NCBI GenBank assembly: GCA_022393335.1
Contig: JAJEKB010019918.1
Coordinates: 208,628-272,627, forward strand
DNA: 64,000 nt
Origin: Macrotrachela quadricornifera
Lineage: Eukaryota; Rotifera; Eurotatoria; Philodinida; Philodinidae
Reading direction: 5' to 3'
Part shown: piece after piece, positions 37,501 to 47,900 of the stretch
Position numbering within the stretch: the first letter of the stretch is position 1
How the letters are laid out: every line of letters starts with the position of its first letter
Position numbers and translations under genes: made by a program
The notes under the pieces: model-generated
Seen by the model: the letters and a program-made list of their open reading frames with translations, nothing else
What the model was told of the DNA's origin: nothing
Database searches by the model: none

Positions 37501-39313
37501 CATTTAAACAATTCCAAAATCCATCACATCGTGTATAAGTATTATTGCATTCCCAATATTCACATTCTGTTTCATCTGTTACATTTTCTCCATCAATAAT
37601 AATAGGAGATAATTCTGTAAAACCATCACATATAGTTGTAAATGATATTTGAGTTCTACTATAGTAAATATCTAAATCTTCATCATCACACATATCTGAT
37701 TTATCAAGGCCACAATGGCAAAAACCATCGTTGACCAGTGATTGAGTAATGCATCTTTTGTTTGTCATACATGCAAAAAGATTTTCTATACCATATGAAG
37801 AACATGAACCATTGATTAAAGGACATACTTCATCATCTCCATAATCACAATCACGTATTTGATCACAAACTTGACCTTTTAATATACATTTTAATGAGTT
37901 AAGACATTTATACATAGTCAATTTATTACAACTTGCAAAATCATTCGAGATAATTTTATTGCATTGAGAAAGATGATTATATACTGGTAAAACGTACATC
38001 GGGTACCATAGATTTCTGAACAATGGAGCTGGATTGAATGGTAATGGAAAATCTTCTGGTCGATGACATGTGGCATTATTGAATGAAATTAATGATTTTG
38101 TGAGATTTAATCCATCGCAGAGTTGATCATCATAGCATATATAACTAGGCGGTGATAGATTAACTGTGGATAAAATTACATCTTTCTTGTAGATAAAAAA
38201 CATATGACCAAAGGCAATTGTGCCAGCTGGTACACTAAACATATCTGGACAAGTCTTGTTTATTGTTCCTAGGCATATTGCATTGGGACAAAAGGTGAGA
38301 CATTTTCGACTCGAGTGATTTTCAATGTAAAATTGGCACTTAACTGTTAACCAACAATCATCAGATGTTCCATTGGGTTTGTCATCAAATAGCAATTCTT
38401 CCAATATTTTACTGCGCTTGTGGATACACGAACTTGTCATTGTATAAATGCGTCTGTTGAATCGTAATGGACATGCAATATCTTCCTTTGTAATTGTTGG
38501 TTCACCATATTGAGCATTTAAAGCAAGCATAGAATGCATCATATTCCTGGGAATTTCATCTGATCTATCGACACATTCAAATATGTTCCGATCATCACGG
38601 AAAAATATTTTGGATATGCATTGTCCATTAACACATTGATATTCATTTTCTTCACAACCGTTAAATTTAAGTTGCCAACAAGATTCTTCATCAATTCCAT
38701 CTTGACAATCACGAGTTCCATCACAAATTTCAGTCCAATCAAGACATATTGATGTAGATCCACGATTGCATACTAAATGATTATAACATGTTAAATCTGT
38801 TGGATTGTATTCATCTTGATAAAAATCATAAATGACTTCATTTATTGATGTATGATAAGGTCTATAATTATCAAAAGAATATTGACATTGTGAACCAAAT
38901 CTTGGTGATGTACAATTATAAAATAATAATGTTCCCATTAAAGATGATTCATTTGAAATTGAAAGTTGATTTAAATAAAACTGATAACGTTCAATAGTAT
39001 CCATTGGTGCTGACCAAAGATATAATTGTTGACTAGTGATATTTTTTTTGTAAAGTTCATTAAAAGTTAATTTTTGATGAAAATTATTTTGTGAAATATT
39101 CCATTTTGATGACCATTCAGTTAGACAATAAGAAATTATTTGGTGAGGATCAGTTTCATTTTTGATCATAGCAGCAACATAAAGACAATTATGTTGAATG
39201 ACAACATCATGTTTATTATTACTTATCCAATCAGTATGATGAAAATTGATTTGAGGAAAAGAATTCACCAAATGTAATAGAATTAAACAAAAGAAATTCT
39301 TCACGATAAACAT
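34535..39313 (-). CDS. LDLa/EGF-domain receptor with seven-transmembrane C-terminus (GPCR-like)
   Basis: A large cell-surface receptor, 1592 residues in one uninterrupted exon. Residues 1-18 form a signal peptide (MFIVKNFFCLILLHLVNS). LDL-receptor class A modules with the C-D-G-x-x-D-C-x-D-x-x-D-E pattern lie at about 176-212 (CDGTRDCQDGIDEESC), 220-253, 462-498, 583-612, 625-660 and 670-704, some incomplete. EGF-like modules follow at about 780-815, 935-978, 978-1007, 1014-1054 and 1214-1253, ending in signatures such as CPKGFSGERC. Seven hydrophobic segments occupy about 1285-1572. The DRY position after span 3 reads ERA (SMERAL). The tail is short. Known analogues include LGR-like and snail LDLa receptors; here leucine-rich repeats were not seen. 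Many N-glycosylation sequons fit an extracellular domain. The ligand is unknown. A TATA box lies about 75 bp upstream. Confidence 0.88.
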   Translation of the reverse strand: MFIVKNFFCLILLHLVNSFPQINFHHTDWISNNKHDVVIQHNCLYVAAMIKNETDPHQIISYCLTEWSSKWNISQNNFHQKLTFNELYKKNITSQQLYLWSAPMDTIERYQFYLNQLSISNESSLMGTLLFYNCTSPRFGSQCQYSFDNYRPYHTSINEVIYDFYQDEYNPTDLTCYNHLVCNRGSTSICLDWTEICDGTRDCQDGIDEESCWQLKFNGCEENEYQCVNGQCISKIFFRDDRNIFECVDRSDEIPRNMMHSMLALNAQYGEPTITKEDIACPLRFNRRIYTMTSSCIHKRSKILEELLFDDKPNGTSDDCWLTVKCQFYIENHSSRKCLTFCPNAICLGTINKTCPDMFSVPAGTIAFGHMFFIYKKDVILSTVNLSPPSYICYDDQLCDGLNLTKSLISFNNATCHRPEDFPLPFNPAPLFRNLWYPMYVLPVYNHLSQCNKIISNDFASCNKLTMYKCLNSLKCILKGQVCDQIRDCDYGDDEVCPLINGSCSSYGIENLFACMTNKRCITQSLVNDGFCHCGLDKSDMCDDEDLDIYYSRTQISFTTICDGFTELSPIIIDGENVTDETECEYWECNNTYTRCDGFWNCLNGADEVNCNALSPLLNCSNHDHVCISPRTNQFMCLPLEKANDGNIDCLGGTDEPKLCRSNTNQHNSNHFYCNTYQKESCISSIYLCFSSNCKDGSDIKFCDKNRNIEIIWGICSEGYKIYRSDIENFFCTRKMDKDKSKIKNFSLEKLAKSMTNSIQERIHTISSQRSIRQTSVQNLQNLCHRGLPLRIWLDDNKELSTVACFCPPSSYGDRCQYQNQRVSLTVQFQTFADSRRMIFAIIILLIDDNYERIIHSYEQITYVYIKNCRTKFNAYFLYSTRPKHSGRNYSLHIDIYEKISLTYRSSMIIPLKYSFLPVHRIALHLTIPGIENIKEICSDSKCINGQCMRYSNKPNDYTFCQCYKGWFGKYCDIQLKCTCLLDSLCLGILSNNRSICVCPLYKWGSQCILNNTICDSNGNKTCYNNGQCIPIDENSASLKQFLCLCPKGFSGERCEIPDNKIILSFDKNIILPEVLLIHFIRIIDNGPPENGSTFKTILTNRTLITIEWTDPFHIAFIEIFHNYYLIPVQNIFNRSTTIIRKISSSDHCKHIREILNETISNLHLLRRIKYYHLACQNDSVELPCFYDDNYFCLCYDYDKKRLANCFQFNSSIEHDCFGLTTCKNGAECLQDRPYCPQKSRCICPKCFYGEQCQFSSHLFDLSLDGLLGYFIQPNINIKYQSSIIIFTIGLTTLMILVGFINSILLIITFKNKEPRKIGCGIYLLTSSIINLINIIIFTLKFWILIIAQISLITNRSFLYFQCMSIDFILRINLSMDQWLSASISMERALTLIKGTNFNKNKSKKMAKYIICVLLVFIIITTIQDPISRRLFDEYDDEFDRNRIWCIVNYSSNLRIFNSITVMFHFFAPFIINIFSAITIIVKGAQQRQTVRTQQTYQKLLYEEFRQHFNLMISPICFIILAIPRIIISFVSGCMKSISGSWLYLIAYLISFIPSLVTFLVFVVPSKTYKDIFYNALKQYQNKIQMRFRSNL

Positions 39314-39386
39314 CGTTCAATATTCTAATGAATTGCAATGAAAGTAGATAACGATTTCAAAGTTTTTGATTTTCTTTTTCTCTCAA

Positions 39387-39398
39387 CTTTTATATATA
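39387..39398 (-). promoter_or_regulatory. TATA box of the LDLa/EGF/7TM receptor gene
   Basis: On the minus strand the sequence reads TATATATAAAAG, ending about 75 bp before the ATG at 39313. Confidence 0.5.
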
Positions 39399-40347
39399 TT
39401 AAGGACAATGCTGATTTAGATTATTTGTCCATAAAAAAATCATGGTTGTTATTGTTGATTATAGCAGTTTGTTCCTATATCCTGACTTAAAGCTTTTAAC
39501 AGTTTTGCTATGTCTTATAACTAGAGCAGATGGTAACTTACATCTTGTTTCATTTTCGCCGGAACTAGATTTTAGAAGAGAAGTGAGCTCATTCTTTTTG
39601 CGTAGGTATATGCTAGACGATGTATTTATTGTAAATGCTCAAATGAATTCGTTAATCATATTGAATACTGATATTTTCAATTAAATTTTAAATTCAGTTT
39701 TTGAACTAAATATTAGTTTATATTATAAATCAATGCAAAACCAGAAACAATATAATCTAATATGAGAATAAGAGATTAAAGTTTTCTCTAATATTAATTT
39801 GAATAGAGTAAAAAATGATTACAATTGAATTTATCAAAATATCAAACGTTCTTTAATTTTAAAACTCTATCAATGTATTACAAAAATCTTTTTTGTATAT
39901 AAAAATAATACGACAGATGTATAGTATGGATATTTATTCTTTGATATGCTTAGAGAAAAGAATAGAATAGCATAAAGAAGAAAGAAAAATAATAATGTAT
40001 GTTAAAATATTTAATAAACGACAGTCGAACAGAATTATTCATATATTTATATAAGTATGAAGGAGAAAAAGGTAAAAATAATTAGAGATGATAACTTAAA
40101 GACATCATTTAATCAATAATCACGGCAGATTGTTTTTGATCAAATCTGTATAAAAAAATCCAGTAATTGCTGTTATAATTGATAAAGATGAATAACAAAT
40201 CGAGTAATTATTGTTTTAATTGATAAAGATGATCAGTAAAATTACTGATTATTATTTCTTCGGTTGTAGAAGAGGTCAAATTGAAAGAAACTAGAATGTG
40301 TGGGTATATATCTGTCAGGAGCAATGGCAAAAGGTCAAAAAAATCAT
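39399..40347. other. Spacer between receptor gene and Tigger element
   Basis: A plus-strand ORF at 39442-39684 has no recognisable domain. Two direct copies of a segment ending TAATTGATAAAGATGA lie at about 40164-40194 and 40202-40231. The 3' terminal inverted repeat of the Tigger element would be expected here, but no convincing copy was found. Confidence 0.4.
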
Positions 40348-41778
40348 TTACTTAGCCGGCTCAATGACCAAGAATCGAGTTTTAGGAAACCTGCCTTCAT
40401 TCCATTCATTAAAAGCAGGAATACATTCATCAATGTCGATAAATTCTGTAGCTGTTAAATGTTGACCACCAATTTGAACATGAGCTAATAAAGAATCGAG
40501 TTGTTGTACACAATCATCAATATTGTTTGAGTACAGGTCAGCTTCAGTGGTAGTATCCATATCGATTGTTGATGAGGTAGATGTTGATGAAGAATGAGCA
40601 AAACCAGCAGCACGAAATCCATTTTGAATTGTAATTTCGGTTACATCTTTCCATGATGAATCGATCCATTCAACTGCATCTGATGCAGAGATTGATATTT
40701 CAGCAGCAGTTCGAGCAATAATACATTGAGTAATAATATGTCTAGCTAGTTTTTGACGATAATAGCATTTAAACGACTTAATAGTACCTTGATCTAACGG
40801 TTGACATATTGAAGTAGTATTTGGAGGAAAAAAGACAAGCTTGATATTCGATAAGTCTTTATTGATTACGTGGCAAGAAGCATTGTCGAGGATTAAAAGA
40901 ATCTTGCGATTGTTTTTCTTCATTTGAGTATTAATGGTAGTGAGCCAGTCACTGAAAATGTTGGAGGTCATCCATGCGGTACGATTTGCAAGCCAAATGA
41001 CCGGTAGTTTAAATGTAGAAATATTCTTGAAGCACCAAGGACGTTGGCTTTTGCCTAAAATAAAACAAATAATAATATGAGTTTACAATTAATCAATGAA
41101 TAAGTTCTTACCGATTACAATTGGCTTCATTTGTTCAGTTTCAGACCAGTTTGAGCAAAGCAAAATAGTAAGCCTTTCTTTGCTTTTCTTACCACCTTTA
41201 CATTCTTCTTTTGATAGAACTAATGCACGATCAGGTATTGCACGATAAAATAATGCATTTTCATCGACATTAAAGACATCATTTTCATTAAATCCATCGA
41301 GTATTGTTGAAAGTCTATTTGTCCATTCTTCAATTGTAAAATTGTTGATGGAAGCACTTTCATCAGAAATTGTTCGAAATGAGATAGCGTGACGAATGCG
41401 AAATTTTTCTAACCAATCATTTGAAGCTTTAAATGTATCTGATGAATATTCTAAATGTTCGGCGACTTGTTTTGCTTTTTCTTGTAATATTGGTCCGGAA
41501 ATGGGAATTTGTTTTACACGTTGTAAAGTAAACCATTCAAAGGCAATTTTATTGATCGTTTGTCCATTTTCGTCTTTATGTTTGCCTTTGATTCCTTTAT
41601 TGCAGTTGGAGGTATAATCAGATAAAAATTCTTCACGACGATGGAGAATGTTGGCAGCACTACTTTTTGATACACCGTACTTGTTAGCTAATTCTCGTAC
41701 TGATAAACCATAACCATTTTGACTGTCTTTAATTAATTCAATCTTTTTTTTCAAAGTTAACGATTTTCGATTTAACAT
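40348..41778 (-). CDS. Tigger/pogo-type DDE transposase, two exons, apparently intact
   Basis: Catalyses cut-and-paste transposition of its element. Exon 1 is 41778-41112, the intron 57 bp (41111-41055, GT-AG), exon 2 41054-40348; the join gives 457 residues. Residues 6-55 form a psq/CENP-B-type helix-turn-helix (LSVRELANKYGVSKSSAANI). Residues 75-140 form the second CENP-B DNA-binding helix-turn-helix (ISGPILQEKAKQVAEHL, FKASNDWLEKFRIRHAI). The DDE_1 core has D172 (FNVDENALFYR), D279 (ILLILDNASCH) and D310 (NTTSICQPLDQGTIK). The spacing of 30 residues between the last two fits the DD30D/DD29-30D pogo group. No stop or frameshift is present once the intron is removed. Domesticated relatives are known in animals, but the adjoining terminal repeat argues this is still part of a transposon. 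Confidence 0.92.
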
Positions 41779-41970
41779 GATGCTCTATTTTTCTTGTTGT
41801 GATTCAAAAATGGAACAATATTACTATCGTTCTTTTTATCTTTATTTTTCGTCGATTCACAACAAGCCGGACGACTTCTCTCCATATCTTTTACGTCTAA
41901 TTGGTAATCAATAGTCAACACGCTATATTTGATTGTAATCATCATAGAATCTTCTGTTAACTTAGACAAG

Positions 41971-42129
41971 TGTCCACTATAGAGAGGTGTTTTATGCAAT
42001 CGGGACTGAGAAATAGTGTCCACTTTAGAGAGGTGTCTGTTATGCAGAGGTTCAATTCCAGCAAAAATTGTTCCGTCGGACCACAATCTGTCCATTATAG
42101 AGAGTTGTCCACTATGGGAGGTTTTACTG
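41971..42129. repeat. Subterminal repeats of the Tigger element (likely transposase binding sites)
   Basis: Three related copies in the same orientation: TGTCCACTATAGAGAGGTGT (41971-41990), GTCCACTTTAGAGAGGTGT (42018-42036), TGTCCATTATAGAGAGTTGT (42090-42108). A further TCCACTATGG follows and merges with the terminal repeat. Repeated subterminal sites are common binding sites of pogo-type transposases. Confidence 0.7.
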
Positions 42130-42131
42130 TA

Positions 42132-43286
42132 TATTGTATTTTTTTCAATTAGTATGGAAAAATAAAATGATTATTTCATTTATAACAAATGATAAGAATA
42201 ATAGAAAATGAAAACAAAGACAAGAAAAAAATTCATTTAGTTTTACAGAATTCACATATATTTTCGAAGATGATAATAAGTGAAAAATTGAATCAGAATT
42301 TTCGACTTGCTTTTCCTTCTCATTCTAGGCCTACATTACAAACAGTAACAACTAAGATTGACAGGTTATAATAACAAAGATCGAAGAGTATTAGATCCAA
42401 AGTTTTGTAGTAATTCAAGATAAGCACCGGATCTATAATTCCTTAGCAACACAAAACGGACATTTTATCCGATTAAGAGAAGACTTACGTTGTTTTAAAA
42501 CGTTTCAGAGGCTTTCTTGAAATTTAATCGATTTTAATACCTTTTTAGTATTCTGATTGGTATTGTTAGACTATACCATAAGTACAGAACCAGGTACCTT
42601 ATTTTCGTAAAGAAGGCGTGAAAAATTCTTTTTTATGAACAGATACCGCATCTTTCGCTCTACTTTTTCATACTATTTAATCATTACTCTAGTGGTATCA
42701 TAATAATACAATTTCGATAAGATCTATTTTTGTCGCATATGTATAAGTACTATGTACACTCACAAATATTTTTGAAATCACTTTTGATGGAAACAAGATA
42801 CGAAATTGCGGTTTTCACCGTTATAAAAAGGAAATGAAGATGCGACAAAATGTATGTCACTGATTTCTCTAAAATAAGTGTATATATGATATATAACACT
42901 AATAATGGACATTAATGTAGTGATTTGTCACAGTCACCATATGATCGACAAAAAAATATTAGAAGAAGAAGGGTTAAATTTCGAGTATAAGGAATATTCA
43001 TGTTCTACACTTTATCGAGATAAAAAATAGTGTGTTGAAGCTTGATGTAGATATGATGAATATGTACAACAAGTCATTTTGTCAGATAAATCAATATTTT
43101 GAAGATTTAAATATATTGAATTAACAATAAAAAAAAGAAAGAAGAACGAGTGAATAGACCAAAAACAAAAAAAGAGTACATCCAAATTAAAAGAAAAATG
43201 TTTCAAGTAAAAGGTTTATGAAGATAAATAAGAAACGAATAAAATAAAAAATGTTCTTCGATTTTTTAATTTTCCTTATTTAATTC
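42132..43286. other. AT-rich spacer
   Basis: No ORF with recognisable features; 42189-42371 (plus) and 43012-43206 (minus) look like noise. No repeat was noted. Confidence 0.4.
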
Positions 43287-43808
43287 TTAAAGTTCTGGTT
43301 CCAGTTGTCGTTCAAGTTCATCTAAAAATAAAAATTACATCAGTTGCTTAATTTCAGCTCGAAAATCAGTGAAGTTTCAACTGCCTAGAAGTCAATGCAC
43401 GAAAACGATCATACATTTATTAGAACACCTGCTCACTCGATGTCTCAGATTTCAATGAAACTTTACCAGTAAGTAGCCCTAAATGATTAATGAAAATGCT
43501 AAAAATTTGACCTTATGAAACTTTTCATTTGTTGAGATGTTTAAACCACAATAAAGACACGCTCAGGTAAAATGTGACTATTATTAAAACTAACTTTCAA
43601 ATGTCTTTGAGCGAAAATATTTCTTACCTATTTCTCCTCGTATAGTGTATATCACTTCTTCACTATCACGTTTTTTTCTTTCCAAGTCTGTTACACGGAC
43701 TTGGATTGCTTGTAATTCACCTGCAGATAAATTAATATCATTTAATTTTTTTGTTTCTCTTGATATGTCGCCGTTCAGTGTGTCTATAACTCCATAATTA
43801 TAGAGCAA
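43287..43808 (-). CDS. Last two exons of a coiled-coil protein gene (5' part not found)
   Basis: Exon 43808-43628 follows a good acceptor (TTTTCTTTAG) and ends at a GTAAG donor. It encodes a charged helical stretch (GDISRETKKLNDINLSAGEL, VTDLERKKRDSEEVIYTIRG). A 306-bp intron leads to a terminal exon 43321-43287 that completes it with DELERQLEPEL and a TAA. Phases match (181 nt, then 35 nt). No exon with a compatible phase-0 donor was found upstream, where the zinc-finger remnant begins. The gene may be truncated, or its earlier exons may be too diverged to see. It resembles the coiled-coil gene at 53891-55913 in style, but I could not align the two. Confidence 0.5.
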
Positions 43809-44001
43809 CTAAAGAAAAGAAAACAAACTCAATAGAATTATTTTTCTATCGTATTCAGTAGTGTCACATATCCAGGATTTTGGAGATGCCGTATCTCTCG
43901 CGGGAGGTGCGGGTGAGGATGTGAGCGATGCGCATCTCGAGGAAAAATCTTCAGAGGTGCAGAATCTGTCGTTAAAATAAAAAATGTCCTCCACTATAGA
44001 A

Positions 44002-44433
44002 TTAACCACTCCGAATAGAAAATAGAGCAGCTCTACCGACATTCATTCCTGCTCTCTCATTTTTCTTTACAAAATCTTCAAACGCTTGTTTTCTTTCTTC
44101 TTTTTTTGAGCACACCATATATGTAATTTGTTTAAAAAGTGTGATTTTAAATTTGTTTTTAAGCTTCGAAATCTCTGTGAGAGAGGTTCACCCGCTTTTT
44201 GTTCAATATGTTGAAATATACCAAATGAGGATTTTATGGAATTTAATAGATGTTTTGCTGCTTGTTTTTTCTACATAGAACAAAGAATACATGTGATCGC
44301 ATCTAAGTAATTATTTATCTCTAAACTGTCCAACATAAGTAAATCATCTGAACATTTGATACTCTCAAATCATTGTTCAGTATCATCTGCTTGTCTAAAT
44401 GATGATGATTATGATGATTCTTTACTAGTTTTT
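44002..44433 (-). pseudogene. Decayed coding sequence downstream of the zinc-finger ORF
   Basis: In one frame, helical protein-like sequence continues across two stops: DDLLMLDSLEINNYLDAIT, then after a TAG KKQAAKHLLNSIKSSFG and EPLSQRFRSLKTNLKSHF. A shift in a run of A residues near 44095-44105 moves to EERKQAFEDFVKKNERAG and a TAA at 44002-44004. It may be the former C-terminal part of the zinc-finger gene just upstream. Family unknown. Confidence 0.4.
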
Positions 44434-44435
44434 TC

Positions 44436-44903
44436 TTAATGAATATTTTCAATTGCATTAGTTATTTTTGAAAGTTGTTTTGCCATTGATACTAATTGAT
44501 CTTGTATAGAATTCGGTGATGTAAAATTTTTTGTTGGATTTGATAATGTACTTAAATTTGCTGGTGTACTTGGAATCGATGGTGTACCTAAAATAGATGG
44601 TGAAGATGAAATGATAGAATTAGTTGCTGTTGCTGTTGCTGTTGAGACTGGTTTGCATGGGGATAAATGAATGACATTTGGTTCTTCTTGTTCTTCATTT
44701 TGATCAGCACCATCATCATTGGTGATTGTTCTCGTTTCTTCAGTTGTTTCTTTTTGAAATTGATATTTTATCAAGCTGTTGTCTGAAATCTTTAATTTAA
44801 ATGTTTCTTCAGGATGTTTTTTTTTCCAATGTTCTTTTGCTTTATCTTTTCGTCCGACCCATTCACAATAAAAACACGATACCTGCTGTTTACTTGGGTA
44901 CAT
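44436..44903 (-). CDS. Zinc-finger protein of unknown function, possibly the N-terminal part of a longer broken gene
   Basis: The 155-residue frame begins with a single C2H2-like finger: C10, C13, H25 and H30 in VSCFYCEWVGRKDKAKEHW followed by KKKH. Then come an acidic stretch and a Ser/Thr/Pro-rich region with TPSIPSTPANLSTLS-like repeats. The end is a short predicted helix (LVSMAKQLSKITNAI). One finger beside a low-complexity linker is typical of transposon-linked or rapidly evolving nuclear proteins. Remnant coding sequence directly downstream suggests the intact gene was longer. No promoter element was picked out. Function not assigned. Confidence 0.5.
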   Translation of the reverse strand: MYPSKQQVSCFYCEWVGRKDKAKEHWKKKHPEETFKLKISDNSLIKYQFQKETTEETRTITNDDGADQNEEQEEPNVIHLSPCKPVSTATATATNSIISSSPSILGTPSIPSTPANLSTLSNPTKNFTSPNSIQDQLVSMAKQLSKITNAIENIH

Positions 44904-47900
44904 TTTTATTATTCAGATGTGTTAAAGGTCTAAAATAAAGTAGATGAAACAAAAATGAGAGACGAGAAAGTATTTGTCAGGGAATAAGTATCATCTTGTT
45001 CGCCATTTACTGTGAGCCCATATATTAGGCATTCTTGCGGTCTTGTACGCATACGCGCACACAGTAACAAATCATATATACCAGCGGAAAAGAGACAATA
45101 ATGGCACTACGAGAAAGACACGGATGATTCTTTTCGAAGTTTAACAAAAATAAAAGAAAAAAAGACGTAAGATTTTATTGATGCAGTTATAAATAAACTA
45201 AGATTCGTTCTCTTATCTGTTTATACATTACATCTATGTTGCTAAGATATGTAATGAGAGTATGTTCAGGTTTATTCAAAAGAAAATTACCGAAATCTCT
45301 GTCATTTCCCAGAGCACCTCAAACTCAGAGAAATATTTTCTAAAATTTGAAAAAATGCAGAAATTTTAGAAATCACCATTTTTTTCAAAGTGACCGAGCT
45401 TTCGAAGGTATCACTTTGAAAATTTTCAAAACTTTCATGATTTCCTGTTTTGGGGAGTCTGAACATTACTGAAGGTGTCTCCTTCTATTTTTATCCGTTT
45501 ATATCTTATCCAGTCGAACCTGTTGAAATGACAAAACGCCTAAAAGGATTTCTACCCGTAACTCTTTCTTCAAAAGCTAAGGGGTTTTATTGAATCTTCG
45601 GCCTTTCTCACCTATTCACCGCAAAAATCAATTTAGAATGTTGTGACCTCAACTTTTATTTATAAATATAACTAGGTTTCTGAGACCGATCTGTGGCAAA
45701 CGACTAATCTTTTCATAATTTTATATCTTGAGGAAAAAATACTCTTTTTGACTGAATTATTCAGGACAGTATAGAAGCCATTAGATCTATCTATGAACAA
45801 AAGGGAGCGTTCAAAAGCCATCAAATTATTCCCACTTTGGAAACCTTATAAAATAAAATTATCTGAGTAGCATATGTTCGTTTCAATACCAACAATAAAG
45901 CGATATTACCAAAAAAAAAAAAGTAAAATTTGTATTTGCTCAATAAATAAATTGACTGCTAAGTGGAAATATTGAACGCTCAGTTAATTTCTAGTTTCCT
46001 AGTGATAAAATTATTTGCTAGATTAAATAATCAATATCTAAATGAACTTATTATTTTCGTTTTGATGTTATGCTTGAATGCATTTTTTTTTCGAGAATAC
46101 TCCAAAACAATAACGTCTTTATCTTGCCTCTGTCTCTTTTATACTAGATTTGTATTAGTTTTTCAAGATTTTTATCGTGTTTTTCATTTTCTAGTAAGCT
46201 CTCACCCATATCCAGCTTGTTTTTTTAATAAGTATCAGTCACTGAAAGTTTACCTTTAATTTAGGGTGTGAGTGTAAGTGTAGAGAGAAGATGGTCTGTG
46301 AAAAGAAGAATTTTACTAACATATGGAACTCATATCGCCACAGGTACACACATATACTAAAATCGACAAAAATCTTTGTTAAAATTAAAGTTACTCAGAA
46401 CCTATTTTAATTGATTCATGTGAATAAGAAAGTGGATCGATCTAAGTTTAGGATATTGGCGTCTATAAATGTTAATCTTCTTTTCAAAAAGACTCCTGTC
46501 CTCAAACCTTATCAAAATAGAAAATAAACTATATTAGTGTTCCAGCTTCTTCAAAAAATATATTTATAAACATATTATTGGTGTGGATATTAGCTTGAAG
46601 TTTTACAAATCACCTTCATCAGTAGAGGATATACCACTTAATAAAAAAAAGAAAAAGAGGATGACCAAGAAAAGCAACAAAAGTTTTATTAATACAATAA
46701 TTGTAGAATTAAATATTTACTGAGATATTTATGTCTCTTAACATAGCAAAAGTCGTTTATTTACATATCGATTTCTAATATTTTGCTTAGAAAACCAAAC
46801 TTATTTACTTAAATTTTATATAAAAAACTTGGCAAAAAAGTATTTTTTACTTTGAATTATTTTCAATGAATTACTTAGCAAAAGTGAAATTTTTTACTTA
46901 GTTTTTATTTAATATTACTTAGCATTTAAATGGGAGCCATTTCTTTTTATCAAATCATAATAAACTCTATATTTACATTGTTATTGTTCGCTTTGCGGGA
47001 CAATCTCAAATAAACTCAAACAAAAAAAATGAATTCTGTAGGTCGAACTATGAGAAAAATATTTCAGAGTTATATAAAAATTAAATAAATGACAGTTTAA
47101 TATAATATTATATGTAACAAAGGAGACAGTCATATAATCATAATTTATAATATTGATCAGACTTCGGTAGGATGACTATTTATAATAATATTCACGGGGC
47201 AGTAGAAAGTCAGATGTAATATTAATATAAGTCTCTCTTTTGGATTGATAAAACTCAGATATATCTGTCGAATAATAGTCATGCGTGCTTCGAAGTATAG
47301 ATTTATATATATACTAAATTGTAATTGTATTTCAAATACAGTTAGACTTATCATAACTGCACAATACCGCGATTTATCATCTGCAGGTTCTATTAAATCT
47401 GTGTTTTATTCTAGTTACTATTATTAACATAGATTGTGCATTCATATGCTAAAGATCATTAGTATAAACGATAAATAAGAGTTATCAATCTGAAATACAA
47501 ACAAATTAGATTCTTAAGTTTTTCGAGTTATATTTTGATAAGAAAAAGAATGAAGAATTTTAAATCTATTTATTTTCTATTTTGACCAGCTGAAGTATTG
47601 ATGTATAGACTCATTTGAATGCTTATTATCGTATTACATATAAAAGAGTTAGTGTTCTATGTATCTCTTACCTTTTCAAGTGCGATATTATTTTTTAAAG
47701 TACTAGTACAATAATAGCACAGAATCTACCAAATACTAGCATTTATATACTTTTTTCCTCTGCTCTTATCGCGTAAATAATATTGGCCGACGTTAAGGAA
47801 CGTTAGAAAAAATGTATCTACTTTGATTACGTGTTAATATTCAAGCACGTTTTTATTCAAATTCTAATTGACCAAAAAGGATATCTGAATGTAATAGAGA

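Larger units (their letters stand above)
40348..42131 (-). mobile_element. Tigger/pogo DNA transposon, one terminus identified
   Basis: Upstream of the transposase the minus strand begins CAGTAAAACCTCCCATAGTG at 42129, next to a TA (42130-42131). TA is the expected target duplication for this superfamily, and CAGTAAAACCTC is a typical pogo/Tigger end. The opposite terminus could not be found in 39700-40340. It may be diverged or lost, which would make the copy immobile despite its intact transposase. Confidence 0.7.

Noticed and set aside
41772..42095. 107-codon minus-strand ORF upstream of the Tigger transposase
   Set aside because: It runs through the subterminal repeats and terminal repeat of the element and has no domain; it is most simply a chance ORF.
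43809..44042. 77-codon minus-strand ORF between the zinc-finger remnant and the coiled-coil exons
   Set aside because: It overlaps decayed coding sequence in another frame, has no good donor to join the downstream exon, and lacks domain features.
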